DNA of 64,000 nt, from positions 65,913,555 to 65,977,554 of the forward strand of contig NC_133333.1 in the NCBI RefSeq assembly GCF_042186555.1, read 5' to 3'. Source of the DNA: Aquarana catesbeiana (Eukaryota > Chordata > Amphibia > Anura > Ranidae). Numbering within the stretch: the stretch's first letter is position 1; each line of letters starts with the position of its first letter. Position numbers and translations under genes: made by a program. Shown one piece after another: positions 1 to 10,006 of the stretch. Below the pieces are notes generated by a model. That model had not been told where the DNA came from and searched no databases. It saw only the letters and a program-made list of their open reading frames with translations.

Positions 1-518
1 GCAGTATGCTGCAGCTGGGGGAACATGACTGCCAGTTTCTTGTCCTTCTTAGGCACCCCCTCTCTCTGGGCTCACGTTACTGCCTTCATCCTCAACCTGG
101 GTACCATCATCGGAGCCTTCAAAATGCTGCGCATCCTCCTGCAGCATGTACCCAACACTGTGGTGGAACAGTTCGTGGGACTCCTCAGGACATGATGGTG
201 GGGCTAGGGAAGGAGTGACTGATGCCATTGAGCCGATGGAATAGACCGCTTTGGCAGCTGCATTGGCAGCCAAACTTCTCTTACCCTGGGTGACAGAGGA
301 TGAGGAGGATGAGGATGGCTTTGTGATCCACTCTACCAACTCTTCTGCATGTTGTGGCTCAACATGCCCAGCTGTCGAAACAAAGGTCAAGCGTGCCCCA
401 CGGCCACGTGCTGAGGATGCACCATGTCCATGACCAGCACTGTTGGCTGTAGACACAGAGCTTGCCCCCTTTTAGTGGCCTGTGAGCGTCTGCCTTTCCT
501 TGGTGGCCTTCCAGACGT
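1..518 (-). pseudogene. hAT transposase 5' end (copy A), truncated by window edge
   Basis: This is the N-terminal, Ser/Gly/Ala-rich leader of a hAT transposase. It aligns along its length with the start of the fuller hAT copy at 35577-38873 (shared stretches ASSARGRGA, PSSSSSSSVTQ, LAANAAAKA, SPERGGA). The likely ancestral ATG near 515-518 reads ACG here. Relative to copy B a few bases are missing just downstream (near 460-470), which puts an in-frame TAA ahead of the long open stretch that begins at 456. The BED finger, RNase-H-like core and hATC dimerisation domain would lie to the left, outside the window. The copy is therefore dead. Its upstream non-coding array continues at 530-721 and, after three insertions, to 16600. 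Confidence 0.75.
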
Positions 519-529
519 GCTTTAAAAAC

Positions 530-721
530 TGTAAAAACACCGCCTGAAATTTACTAGAAAAATTACACCAGGAATGGGACCTGCAGTCAGGTATAGGCTT
601 GGCTAGACTAGAATGCAGTGGATATATATGTAGGAGACTGTATAAATATCTTTATGCACTGCAGATCACCGAATCACCTGCTTGCCTGCCTGAAAGTGTA
701 TTTGAAAATGTACATCAGGAA
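530..721. repeat. hAT copy A 5' tandem array, first fragment
   Basis: About one unit of the 140-151 bp repeat best seen at 15431-16600. Its landmarks are CTGCAGTCAG, GGCTTGGCTAGACTAGAATG, GATCACCGAATC, and a TGCCTGCCTGAAAGTG run before a target site. The array is broken at 721/722 by the palindromic MITE. The 8-bp ATCAGGAA at 714-721 recurs at 5936-5943. Confidence 0.75.
714..721. other. 8-bp target-site duplication, left copy
   Basis: ATCAGGAA here and at 5936-5943. The length fits hAT-type integration. Confidence 0.8.
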
Positions 722-784
722 TAGGGATGGGCCGAACACCCCCGTTCGGTTCGCATCCAGAACATGCGAACAGGCAAAAACTTC

Positions 785-1199
785 TGTGACAGACCTAGCT
801 GGGACAGAGGCTTTTGGAGAGGACTGAATGCCCTTGAAGAGGATTGAACAATACTCTTTGCGAGGTGAATGAGAAATCCAGTCTGATCTGTACTAATCAG
901 ATTCAATCTTGTATATATGTATATATTGTATGTTGTCTCATTCTGTTGTGGACTCTTTGCCGTGATCATTTGGGATGTGCATCTCTATGGAGGGAGGGGG
1001 GATTCCTCCAGCAGCCATGTTGTGTCCATGTGTGATAATAAATCAGTTTGTTGTTTGCCACTCTACACTGATGTGGTCTGATGTTTTACCCTACACTGAG
1101 CTATGACTAGTGAATAGGAAAGCTAAGGGGTCTTGGATTGTGGGGTACCAGACAGAGGAAGCATTTACGGCGGACATCTTGAATACGGGGTCCGTCACA
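785..1199 (+). repeat. 5' LTR of the Gag-only element
   Basis: 415 bp, TGTGAC...GTCACA, with a polyadenylation signal AATAAA at 1037-1042. It is shorter than the 3' LTR (569 bp): a block of about 125 bp equivalent to 3357-3482 is missing near 1013, and the 825-850 segment differs. The LTRs have diverged since insertion, or the element arose by recombination between LTR subtypes. Confidence 0.85.
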
Positions 1200-1304
1200 A
1201 TTGGCTGGCAGCGGTGGGATCGTGCTTCCTTGCTGTGAACACATCCAAACCATCACCTGGATGGTCCGGATAGCAGGAGAGGAGAAGTACAGATACCGAC
1301 CACC

Positions 1305-2837
1305 ATGGAAGAGGAATTCAGAAGGAGGTTGCGAGAGTTGCAGATACAGTATAGAGGACCAGTATCAGAGCAGGTCCTGCTGGGATGGTTTGATTCTATC
1401 CGTTGCGAACTCTGGAAGGAAGTGCTAGCCCGTGAGCAGCGACACCAGGGAAAAGTTCTCCCCTCCATCCATGTAAGGTACTGGTCGCAGTATGAAGTAC
1501 GAATGCTGTTATTGGGGGAAAAACCGAACCAGGAGTGGACAGCTGAGTTAAGCAGGCTGATCCAGACAGAAATGTGGTTGGACGACAGCTACAGAGCCCT
1601 CCAGTGGTATGTAGCCCAAGTTTGCCCATGGACGGCGGATGACAGCCCCACAGAAGGCTTTGACTACAATGGCCTGGGATTGTTGTACTGGAGGCTGTCC
1701 AGGGACCCTGACTTTGGGAGTGATCTGGAGTGGTGTTTGGAGGAAATAATGGAGCACAGAGAGCAAAGACTGAATGTCTCGGAAGTGCACTGGGTACTAG
1801 AAGATATAGAGTTTCTGACCTTTCAGGAATGGGAACTGGAGATGGCCTACAGACAGCTGCTAGACTCTCCTCAGCAGCAGGGTGGGGCTCCCTTTACCTG
1901 GGAAAGGGGGAATCAGGAAATACCAGTTGACAACTCTGAAATCCTGGCTGAAGAGTCGGCAATGTGGCAGAGTAACAGTGTGCTTTGCCAACCTGCCCCC
2001 GCAGCTATGGACGCGGAGGTCTTATGGTGGATGCAGCAAGTGCTGACTGACCATGACAAACCTGTTTCTGCACAAGACGAGGTTGGATGGAAGAATGTGC
2101 CTGTCCAGCAGCATGCCAGAGAATCAGCAGTGGAAAATCTGGAGATTGCCATCCCCAAAGCTGAAGTGCTCACAACAGGGCAGAGCTCTGCTAACCTCTG
2201 CCCAGCACCGATAGCATCTTCTGGGTTCCACGGACAGGAGAAGGTGAACCTCTATCCCCAGACACCAGTTGCAGAGACAGAGGATTTGATAGACTTTTCT
2301 GCTGAGGAAGAACAACCTGATGAGCCTCCAGCAAAAGAGCTAGTATTGGGGCCAAACTTCACTGTGCTCTTCCAGCACCAGCAGCAGTATCTGTGGAGTT
2401 ACAAGCAACTTCCCCAGCTGAAGTGCTGGTCACCAGACAGAGGGTCCAAGACCTCTGCCCCACACCTGTGGCAGTTTCGGAGGCTCGGGGTGAGAAGGTG
2501 GCAGTCACTTCCCAGCAGCAGATGCAAGGGGGAGAAGGGAGGGGAGGTGTTCTTCGTCCCTCCTCAACAGTTGGCAAGGATGGAGGTAGCGGTCTTTCCT
2601 CCCCAGCCAAGATTTGTGCACCTGGGAGAAAATACTAGTAAAAGGGAGTTCCAACAGCAGACGGCACCCCAGAATGATGACACAAACCCAGCAGAAGTGC
2701 TGGCAACAGGGCAGAGTGCTGTTGGCCTCTGCCCTCAACTAACAGGATGGATTTCCTGTAAAGGTGGATGGGACTTCAGTCTCCACCTGTATAAACCAGG
2801 GATGCTGGGCAGTCGGCCCAGATCCCCAACAGCATGA
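1305..2837 (+). CDS. Gag-like protein of a non-autonomous LTR retrotransposon
   Basis: A 510-residue open frame starting at an ATG in a strong initiation context (ACCACCATGG). The first 200 or so residues are acidic, Trp-rich and predicted helical (clusters such as ELWKEVLAREQ and YRALQWYVAQV). The rest is a low-complexity Gln/Pro/Glu region. A repeated module occurs three times: AEVLTTGQSSANLCPAP near 2162, AEVLVTRQRVQDLCPTP near 2417 in a different frame, and AEVLATGQSAVGLCP near 2693. The middle module being out of frame means the ORF carries a compensating pair of indels over about 2370-2640, and that stretch of the 510-aa product is a shifted reading. There is no CCHC zinc knuckle and no enzyme motif. 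A Gag role is inferred from its place directly after the primer-binding site and from its composition. I cannot name the family. Confidence 0.65.
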   Translation: MEEEFRRRLRELQIQYRGPVSEQVLLGWFDSIRCELWKEVLAREQRHQGKVLPSIHVRYWSQYEVRMLLLGEKPNQEWTAELSRLIQTEMWLDDSYRALQWYVAQVCPWTADDSPTEGFDYNGLGLLYWRLSRDPDFGSDLEWCLEEIMEHREQRLNVSEVHWVLEDIEFLTFQEWELEMAYRQLLDSPQQQGGAPFTWERGNQEIPVDNSEILAEESAMWQSNSVLCQPAPAAMDAEVLWWMQQVLTDHDKPVSAQDEVGWKNVPVQQHARESAVENLEIAIPKAEVLTTGQSSANLCPAPIASSGFHGQEKVNLYPQTPVAETEDLIDFSAEEEQPDEPPAKELVLGPNFTVLFQHQQQYLWSYKQLPQLKCWSPDRGSKTSAPHLWQFRRLGVRRWQSLPSSRCKGEKGGEVFFVPPQQLARMEVAVFPPQPRFVHLGENTSKREFQQQTAPQNDDTNPAEVLATGQSAVGLCPQLTGWISCKGGWDFSLHLYKPGMLGSRPRSPTA

Positions 2838-3079
2838 CGGCATGAGCCCAGTCCCCCTGTCTTCTCTCCAGTGGCAGAAAGGACTCCAGGGAGAAGGGCC
2901 AGTCCAGGCCTTTCCCCAGAGGTGGATATGTTCTCTGAGAGAGGCAGAGGTTGGCTGAGTAATATTCTGTTTGGAACAATTTGTTTGGGGTAATGTGTGG
3001 ATACCAGCATTAGAGGACTGGAACCACTGACTAACTTTGGAGTCAACCCGTCTGGGGTCTCCTCCTGTGTTAGTCTCCT

Positions 3080-3095
3080 GCCGAAAGGGGAGATG
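3080..3095 (+). promoter_or_regulatory. Polypurine tract of the Gag-only LTR element
   Basis: The purine-rich CCGAAAGGGGAGATG run directly abuts the 3' LTR start TGTGACAG. This is the expected plus-strand priming site for LTR retrotransposons. Confidence 0.65.
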
Positions 3096-3664
3096 TGTGA
3101 CAGACCTAGCCGGGACAGAGGCTTTTGGAGAGGACTGAATGATAGCCTCTTGCCTTTTGATTATGGGCCCTGGATTTTAAGGGAACAATACTCTTTGCGA
3201 GGTGAATGAGAAATCCAGTTTGATCTGTACTAATCAGACTAAATCTTGTATATATGTATATATTGTATGTTGTCTCATTCTGTTGTGGACTCTTTGCTGT
3301 GATCATTTGGGATGTGTATCTCTATGGAGGGAGGGGAGGATTCCTCCAGCAGCCCCCCTGCTGATAAGACTGTTTACTGATGAGAAGTTGAACACATCTG
3401 ACCTGTGTGTCTATTGTTATTGGACAGTTTACCTCGGCCTGTTTTCCAGGGGTGGGGGAAAGAGTCTCTGAGTTATTTTATCTGTTGTGTCCATGTGTGA
3501 TAATAAATCAGTTTGTTGTTTGCCACTCTACACTGGTGTGGTCTGATGTTTTACCCTACACTGAGCTACGACTAGTGAATGGGAAAGCTAAGGGGTCTTG
3601 GATTGTGGGGTACCGGACAGAGGAAGCATTTACGGCGGACATCTTGAGTACTTGGTCCTTCACA
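3096..3664 (+). repeat. 3' LTR of the Gag-only element
   Basis: 569 bp, starting TGTGACAGACC and ending TTCACA, followed by the duplication ACTTC (3665-3669). It has a polyadenylation signal AATAAA at 3502-3507. It includes a block at 3357-3482 and a segment at about 3145-3182 that the 5' LTR lacks. Confidence 0.85.
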
Positions 3665-3712
3665 ACTTCGTTCGAAAATGCGAACACCGTTAAAGTCAAT
3701 GGGACACGAACA

Positions 3713-4354
3713 TGAAAAATCAAAAGTGCTAATTTTAAAGGCTTATATGCAAGTTATTTTCATAAAAAGTGTTTGGGGGCCTGGATCCTGCCCCAGGGGA
3801 CATGTATCAGTGCAAAAAAAAGTTTTAAAAATGGCCGTTTTTTCAGGAGCAGTGATTTTAATAAAGCTTAAAGTGAAACAATAAAAATTAGATATTCCTT
3901 TAAATTTCGTACTGGGGGGTGTCTATAGTATGCCTGTAAAGTGGCGCTTTTTTCCGTCTTTAGAATAGTCTGACAGCAAAATGACATTTCTAAAGGGAAA
4001 AAAAAGTCATGAAGCAATAGCGACTATAGTGAATTGTCGGCTATAGTGAATTGTCTATGGGAGAAATCAAAAGTGCTAATTTTAAGGGTTAATATGCAAG
4101 TTATTGTCATAAAAAGTGTTTGGAGACCTGGGTCCTTCCCCAGGGGACACGTATCAATGCAAAAAAAGTTTTAAAAAGTGACGTTTTTTCGGGAGCAGTG
4201 ATTTTAATAATGCTTAAATTGAAACAATAAACGTGTAATATTCCTTTAAATTTCGTACCTGGGGTGCGTCTATAGTATGCCTGTAAAGTGGCGCATGTTT
4301 CCCGTGTTTAGAACAGTCCGAGTGCAAAATGACATTTCTAAAGGAAAAAAAGTC
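3713..4354. repeat. Direct duplication inside the left arm of the MITE
   Basis: Two copies offset by about 350 bp (about 3713-4012 and about 4063-4354) share AATCAAAAGTGCTAATTTTA, the CCCAGGGGACA box, and the AATGACATTTCTAAAGG box. A single equivalent stretch is present near the left end of hAT copy B (about 33680-33960). The right arm has only one partial counterpart (about 5850-5910), so the duplication postdates or breaks the symmetry of the palindrome. Confidence 0.7.
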
Positions 4355-4899
4355 CTTCAAAAGTACTAGTGCTAGCGCCGGCTATAATGAATTGTTAGTC
4401 TGGCAATACACATAAAAGATCATTGATAAAAATGGCATGGGATTTCCCCACAGGGGAACCCTGAACCAAAATTAAAAACAAAAAAACGCGTGGGGGTCCC
4501 CCCAAGTTCCATACCAGGTCCTTCAGGTCTGGTATGGATATTAAGGGGAACCCCGCACCAACATAAAAAAAAATGGTGTGGGGTCCCCCCAAAAATCCAT
4601 ACCAGACCCTTATCCGAGCACGCAACCAGACAGGCCACAGGAAAAGATGGGGGAAGAGAGAACGCCCCCCTCCTGAACCGTACCAGGCCACATGCCCTCA
4701 ACTATGGAAGGGTGCTTTGGGGTAGCGGCCCCTCCAAAGTACCTTGTCCCCATGTTGATGGGGAGAAGGGCCTCATCCCCACAACCCTTGCCCGGTGGTT
4801 GTGGGGATCTGAGGGCGGGGGCTTATCGGAATCTGGAAGCCCCCTTTAACAAGGGGACCCCCAGATCCCGGCCCCCCTGTGTGAATTGGTAATGGGGTA

Positions 4900-5670
4900 C
4901 AAATGTACCCCTACCATTTCACAAAAAAAGTGTAAAAAATGGTAAAGACGAGACTTTTTTTGACAATTTCTTTATTAATTTCTTCTTCTTTCCCCGTTTC
5001 TTCTTCCATCATCTTTCTTCTGGTCTTCCTTCGGTGTTCTTCCTCCATCCTCTTCTTCCCCCGCGTTTTCCTCTGCTTCCTTCTCCGGTCTTCTCATCCT
5101 GCATCTTCCTCCGGCTTCTCCGCCTTCATCTTCCGCACGATCCACCTCAGTGGGAGTGTTCCGCTGTGTGACGCTTCTGTTGAGGTGACAGTTCTTATAT
5201 AATGGAGGGCGGGGCCACCCGGTGACCCTGTCCCCCTCTGACATTCAGGGATATCCCTATGGCTTTCCTTGTGTTGTCAGAGGGGGAGGGGTCATCCTGT
5301 TTACGTAAACGGGTGACCCCGCCCCCTCTGACAACACAGGGATATCCCTATGGCTTTTCATTATATAAGAACTGTCACCTCAACAGAAGCCTCACACAGC
5401 AGAACACTCCCACTGAGGCGGATCATGTGGAGGATGAAGGCGGAGAAGCCAGGGGAAGATGCTGGACAAGAAGACCAGAGAAGGAAGCAGAGGAAGACAC
5501 AGGGGAAGAAGAAGAACACTGAAGGAAGACCAGAAGAAAGAAGATGGAAGAAGAAACGGGGAAAGAAGAAGAAATTAATAAAGAAATTGTCAAAAACCGT
5601 CTCTTGTCTTTTTTAACATTTTTGACACTTTTTTTGTGAAATGGTAGGGGTACATTTGTACCTGAAGACC
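4900..5670. repeat. Inner arms and apex of the MITE palindrome
   Basis: The left arm, pyrimidine-rich (TTCTTCTTTCC stretches), mirrors the right arm, purine-rich (GAAGAAGAAATTAATAAAG). Both end in the shared box with ACAAATGTACCCCTACCATT. The centre is the perfect 12-bp palindrome GTTTACGTAAAC at 5299-5310. All open frames here on either strand are by-products of the symmetrical low-complexity sequence. Confidence 0.8.
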
Positions 5671-5935
5671 TGAAGGGCCTGGTATGGAATTTGGGGGGAC
5701 CCCCACACATTTTTTTTTTAAATTTTGGTTCGGGGTTCCCCTGTGGGGAAATCCCATGCCGTTTTTATCAATGAACTTTTATGTGTATTGCCGGACCGAC
5801 AATTCATTATAGCCGACACTAGCGCTAGTACTTTTACATTACTTTTTTTCCTTTAGAAATGTCATTTTGCACTCGGACTGTTCTAAACACGGGAAACATG
5901 CGCCATGTTCGACCCGAACATAAAGCCCATCCCTA

Positions 5936-6171
5936 ATCAGGAACTACCTGCAGTCAGATATAGGCTTGGCTAGACTAGAATGCAGTGGATATATATATAT
6001 GTAGGAGACTGTATATATATATATATATTTTGTGCACTGCAGATCACTGAATCACCTGTCTGCCTGAAAGTGTATTTGAAAATGTACACCAGGAAATACC
6101 TGCAGTCAGATATAGGCTTGGCTAGACTAGAATGCAGTGGATATATATATTGGAGACTGTGTGTGTGTATA

Positions 6172-6216
<45 letters not shown>

Positions 6217-6395
6217 CATATTTAATGCACTGCAGATCACTGAATCACTTGCCTGCCTGAAAGTTTATTTGAAAACGTACACCAGCAATGGCCTGCAGTC
6301 AGATATAGGTTTGGCTAGATTTGAATGCAGTGGATTTATATATGTAGGAGACTGTGTATGTGTATATGTGTGCATGTGTATATATATATATATAT
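5936..6395. repeat. hAT copy A 5' tandem array, second fragment, with (TA)n
   Basis: About two and a half units of the 140-151 bp repeat, with GCACTGCAGATCACTGAATC landmarks near 6035 and 6230. A (TA)n tract at about 6175-6212 sits inside a unit. The array is cut at about 6395, within another TA-rich stretch, by the Penelope-like element. Confidence 0.75.
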
Positions 6396-6569
6396 CAATC
6401 AATGGTTGGGTTACCTTCTTTTCTTCCTATTTAATGATGTCAAAGCTCGATCTGGGTGGACTCCCAATCCTCCACCAACAATCAATTAGAAAAAAAGACG
6501 GGACCAATGCTTCAATGCAGCATCTTCTTTACTTCAAAATTCATTCAATTACAGAAAGTGCAGATGTGC

Positions 6570-6613
6570 AAGCTACTGTACAGTATCGAGCACCACTGCT
6601 CTTCATCAGGCTT
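6570..6613 (-). ncRNA. Hammerhead-like ribozyme relic in the Penelope element 3' region
   Basis: On the minus strand the order is: stem I AAGC, core CTGATGA, one extra A, stem II GAGCA (loop GTGG) TGCTC, core GAT, stem III ACTGTACAGT (self-complementary), cleavage base A, stem I GCTT. Everything matches a type I hammerhead except one core change (GAA to GAT) and the extra A before stem II. Hammerheads in Penelope-like elements are established knowledge. This copy is predicted inactive because of the core change. Confidence 0.7.
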
Positions 6614-7114
6614 TTCTGACTATGTGTGATACACCAATAAAAAAAACATGCATTTATCCCAGACCCAAAGTGTGCCACACAGGTGTGGAGCTCAATTAGC
6701 TTAATTAGTTGTAATTAGCAAAGCTAATATTAACCTTATCTTAATGATAAACCCTATATTACGTGGATAGATAGAAACAATCAAATATATGCATAATTCC
6801 TATATACACATAGAAAGTATATTCTTGTATATACTTGAAATAATGTCAAGCATTTATATCCTTATATCATAATCCTATTTAAATCTTTCCAAAGGGTTAC
6901 TCTCACAGATAATTCCCCTATTTTCAGTCAGACAATTCTTTGTTTCAATTTCATTCCAAAATGTGTAAACAGAATATAAGCCTTCAAATCAATACGATGT
7001 ATCCATTAAATCTAGGGAGACAAAAAAGAAACATATCCATCTATATATACACATCTTTTGTCAACATCTATAAGCATACATTTAGCTGTCTGAATCCACC
7101 TGTCCATTTATATC

Positions 7115-9644
7115 CTACAAAAATAAGTATAGGTCATAGTCTCTATTCATCCCCTTGGGGTGAAGAGACTGTAACCTATTAATCCACCATACTTCACGTT
7201 TTTTTAATTTTAAAATTCTGTCACCCCCTCTCTTATCACAGAGAACCTCCTCTAAAACCATGAAGCATAATTCTGACTCCTTATGTCCTTTCTCCAGAAA
7301 GTGTCTTGATACCGAAGGACCGGGTTGTAAATACCTAATCATGCTGCGATGTTGAGCTATTCGGTCTTTTATTTTCTGAGTGGTCTCACCTACATAAATA
7401 AGGTTACAAGGACATATAAGTATGTATACTACGTACGATGACTGACAAGTGTAATAGCCATTGATCACTATCTTCTTCTCCCTATTAATAGGATGAAGAT
7501 AGTGATCACCCTTCACTATGAGATCACATTGGATGCAGTTTAAACAAGGGAAACATTCCTTCCTTTTTTTCCAAGAAATGTCTGTTTAGTTACCTGGGTA
7601 TTGGCCCTAAAATCAGATCGGACCAAAGTGTCCCTTAATGTTTTATTGCGCCAATAGGCTTTTATGGGGATCTGTTGGAATTCCTCTATTTGAGGATAGG
7701 ATCGCTTCAAAAGTGGGCAGTATTTTTTCACGATGTTAAATATTTTTTCACTATAGCTGTGAAACTGGAATACAAATGGTATCCTCGGTCTCATTTGTTT
7801 ACATTTTCCAGAATCACACATTACACCTGCTTGCTGAATTTTATCAAATTCCTGCTGGATAAGTCTCTCTGGATATCCCCGCTCCCTAAACCTCTGACAC
7901 ATCTCTCTTATTCTGATATTTCTAATATTGTCATCACTGACAATACGTACAACCCTCAGCAGTTGACTCCTCATGATAGATTTAAAAACATGAGGGGGAT
8001 GATAACTATCAAATAATAGAAGTTGGTTCCTGTCAGTAGGTTTAGTGTAAAGATCAGTCTCAATCTGGCCATGATTAATATAGATCCTTGTGTCCAAAAA
8101 AGGAACAGAATCACCACCAATATGCATCTTAAATTGGATCTCTGGGGAAATTCCATTCAGAACCTCATAAAACATTTTCAGGGATTCCATGCTGCCCCGC
8201 CATATCGCAAAAATATCATCTATATAGCGCCACCAGGTGGCGCAATACCTCTGAAAAACTTAATTGATGAAAATGTATTTATGTTCAAAATCATTCATGA
8301 ATGAACATGCGTATGGCAGGGCAATACTGGAGCCCATCGCAACTCCATTCAACTGTACATAAAACTGTTCTTTGAATAGAAAGTAGTTATTATGCAGCAC
8401 GACATGAAACATTTTTTCAAAAAGAAGGATCTGAGCCTCAAAATATTCCTGACTATTTTTGATCAGTTCAATCGCAGCCTCAATGCCTGCTTGATGCAGC
8501 ATCGATGTATAGAGACTTGTGACATCTCAGGTCACAAGAATCCCATCTTCATAGTGTGAGGGTAGTTCTCTGATTTTTGACAAAAAAATCTTTGGTGTCC
8601 CTAATGTAAGGTCTAGTCTTTTTCCCAAGGGGAGACAGAATTTTATCGAGGAGTTGTGCCGTGGGAACAAAAATAGAGTTCCTCCCCGAAACAATGGGAC
8701 GTCCTGGTGGAGATACACTGTCCTTATGAATTTTCGGCAATATATAGAAGACAGGGACACGTGTATGGGATGGTGTCAAGAATTCAAAAAGGTCCCGGGA
8801 AATGAACCCCTCCTTCAGTGCCGGTTTCAAAATGTTCTCTAATAATTTTCTAATACCCCATGTGGGATCTGTCATAACTTTCTTATATACAGTTTGATCG
8901 TTCAGCTGACGATTGATCTCATCCTCATACAGTTGGGGATCCATAACCACGACTGAACCCCTTTTATCAGCCGGATTACATATGTCATTACGTTTGCTTA
9001 GATCCTTCAATGCTGACCTCTCTTTGCGGGATAGATTGCTAGGTATATGTTCCCTATAATCAACTCTGGCAACCAGATCTTTCAACCCCTCGAGTGACTT
9101 CTTGAACAAATGTTTCCACCGGAGCATAGGAGGTCAGTGGGACAGATTTATATTTAGTCTGTAGACAAAGTGTTTTACAGTCCAATGCATCCCCTACTGA
9201 CTCCCTACGGAACAATCGATATAGGTCTTGATCTAGTTGGAACAGATCTAAATAGCTTTTTGGACAAAAGGATAAGCCTCGATTAAAAAGTCCTACCTCA
9301 TCCGATGATAGGATCCGTCTCGATATATTGTGCACTAGATCTCCGTGCTCGACCTCGATTACCACGTGTATTGCGATGTCTGTCCTGACCTCTCATTTCT
9401 TCTCTGTTGAACCGAGATCTGGTCTGCATCCGAGGGGGGGCACCTCTCCGGCTTTGTTGTAAAAAATTCAATGAAGAATCCGTATCTGTGTTGGCTGAGG
9501 AATTATCCGATATATCCCTGCTGTTGCTCCCATAATTAAGACGACCCCGTTTATTGCATGGACGCGGCCATCTGTATACCTGATTCCTCTCATAATCTTT
9601 CGCATCCCAGTCAAATTTACTTCTTTTTCTGGTTTCTAAATCCA

Positions 9645-9645
<1 letters not shown>
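7115..9645 (-). pseudogene. Penelope reverse transcriptase-GIY-YIG endonuclease
   Basis: Reading on the minus strand, the pieces fall in successive frames: a basic N-terminal region (9298-9645 and 9060-9365), RT fingers (8549-9127, with NPADKRGSVVVMD and FYILPKIHK then PPGRPIVSG), palm (8260-8502, GVAMGSSIA), a YIDD catalytic box at about 8215-8235 (RYIDDIFAIW), the post-palm region (7540-8190, ETDLYTKPTDRNQ), and the endonuclease (7115-7516, VVYILICPC..LIYVGETTQ). The motifs YIDD and the VYI...YVG pair are the catalytic signatures. At least four frameshifts make it non-coding today. Such proteins copy element RNA at a nick made by the GIY-YIG domain. Confidence 0.88.
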
Positions 9646-9648
<3 letters not shown>

Positions 9649-9700
<52 letters not shown>

Positions 9701-9840
9701 CACTGCAGATCATTGAATCACCTGCCTGCTTGAAAGTGTGTTTGAAAACGTACACCAGGAACTACCTGCCGTAAAATATAGGCTTGGCTAAACTAGAATG
9801 CAGTGGATATATATATGTAGGAAACTGTGTATATATATTT
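9649..9840. repeat. hAT copy A 5' tandem array, third fragment, with (TA)n
   Basis: A (TA)n tract (9649-9695) followed by one array unit, running to a TATATATATTT that is cut by the Ngaro-like element at 9840/9841. It separates the Penelope-like element from the Ngaro-like element, so these are two independent insertions in the same array. Confidence 0.75.
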
Positions 9841-10006
9841 ATGGTTGAAGCCCTATGGCCGATACGGATATGAACAACATAGACTTATCATAAGACTTAC
9901 AACATGAAATGGACCAGAAGTGTGCCTTGGTCTGATGGCCGGCATACCAAAATAAGGGGGCAAAAACATTCAGGTAGGGGTTAAGTTTTATTGGTTTTAG
10001 TCTTAT

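Larger units (their letters stand above)
785..3664 (+). mobile_element. Non-autonomous LTR retrotransposon with a single Gag-like ORF
   Basis: LTRs at 785-1199 and 3096-3664 begin TGTGACAGACC and end TCACA or TTCACA. The element is flanked by a perfect 5-bp duplication, ACTTC, at 780-784 and 3665-3669. A primer-binding-like stretch (TGGCTGGCAGCGGTGGG) follows the left LTR, and a purine-rich tract (GAAAGGGGAGATG) ends at 3095 just before the right LTR. The 1.9-kb interior holds one long ORF (1305-2837). No protease, reverse transcriptase, RNase H or integrase is present, so movement must have relied on another element's enzymes. It inserted into the left arm of the palindromic MITE. Confidence 0.85.
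722..5935. mobile_element. Palindromic hAT-like MITE (foldback), interrupted by an LTR element
   Basis: Both ends carry TAGGGATGGGC as an inverted repeat, and the element is flanked by an 8-bp duplication (ATCAGGAA, 714-721 and 5936-5943). The rejoined flank matches the uninterrupted host repeat, so the empty site is readable. The terminal sequence resembles that of the autonomous hAT copy at 33567-39902, including the region rich in GTTCG and GCGAAC. Without the nested LTR element (785-3664 plus one 5-bp duplication) the MITE is about 2.3 kb. It is largely one inverted repeat centred on GTTTACGTAAAC at 5299-5310: 4380-5304 folds onto 5305-5870, with a left-arm-only block at about 4580-4870. 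No transposase is encoded. The outer left arm contains a direct duplication (see 3713-4354). Confidence 0.8.
6396..9648 (-). mobile_element. Penelope-like retroelement with GIY-YIG endonuclease
   Basis: A minus-strand element encoding a Penelope-type reverse transcriptase and a C-terminal GIY-YIG endonuclease, followed by about 500 bp of 3' sequence with a hammerhead-like motif (6570-6613). Both flanks are TA-rich parts of the hAT copy A tandem array, so it integrated into a microsatellite. Exact ends and a target-site duplication cannot be fixed because of the TA repeats. I see only one terminal region with the hammerhead motif, so the usual pair of terminal repeats is not evident. Confidence 0.85.

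Noticed and set aside
4490..4849. 119-codon open frame in the MITE
   Set aside because: It sits in the left arm of a non-coding palindrome and overlaps opposite-strand frames of similar length.
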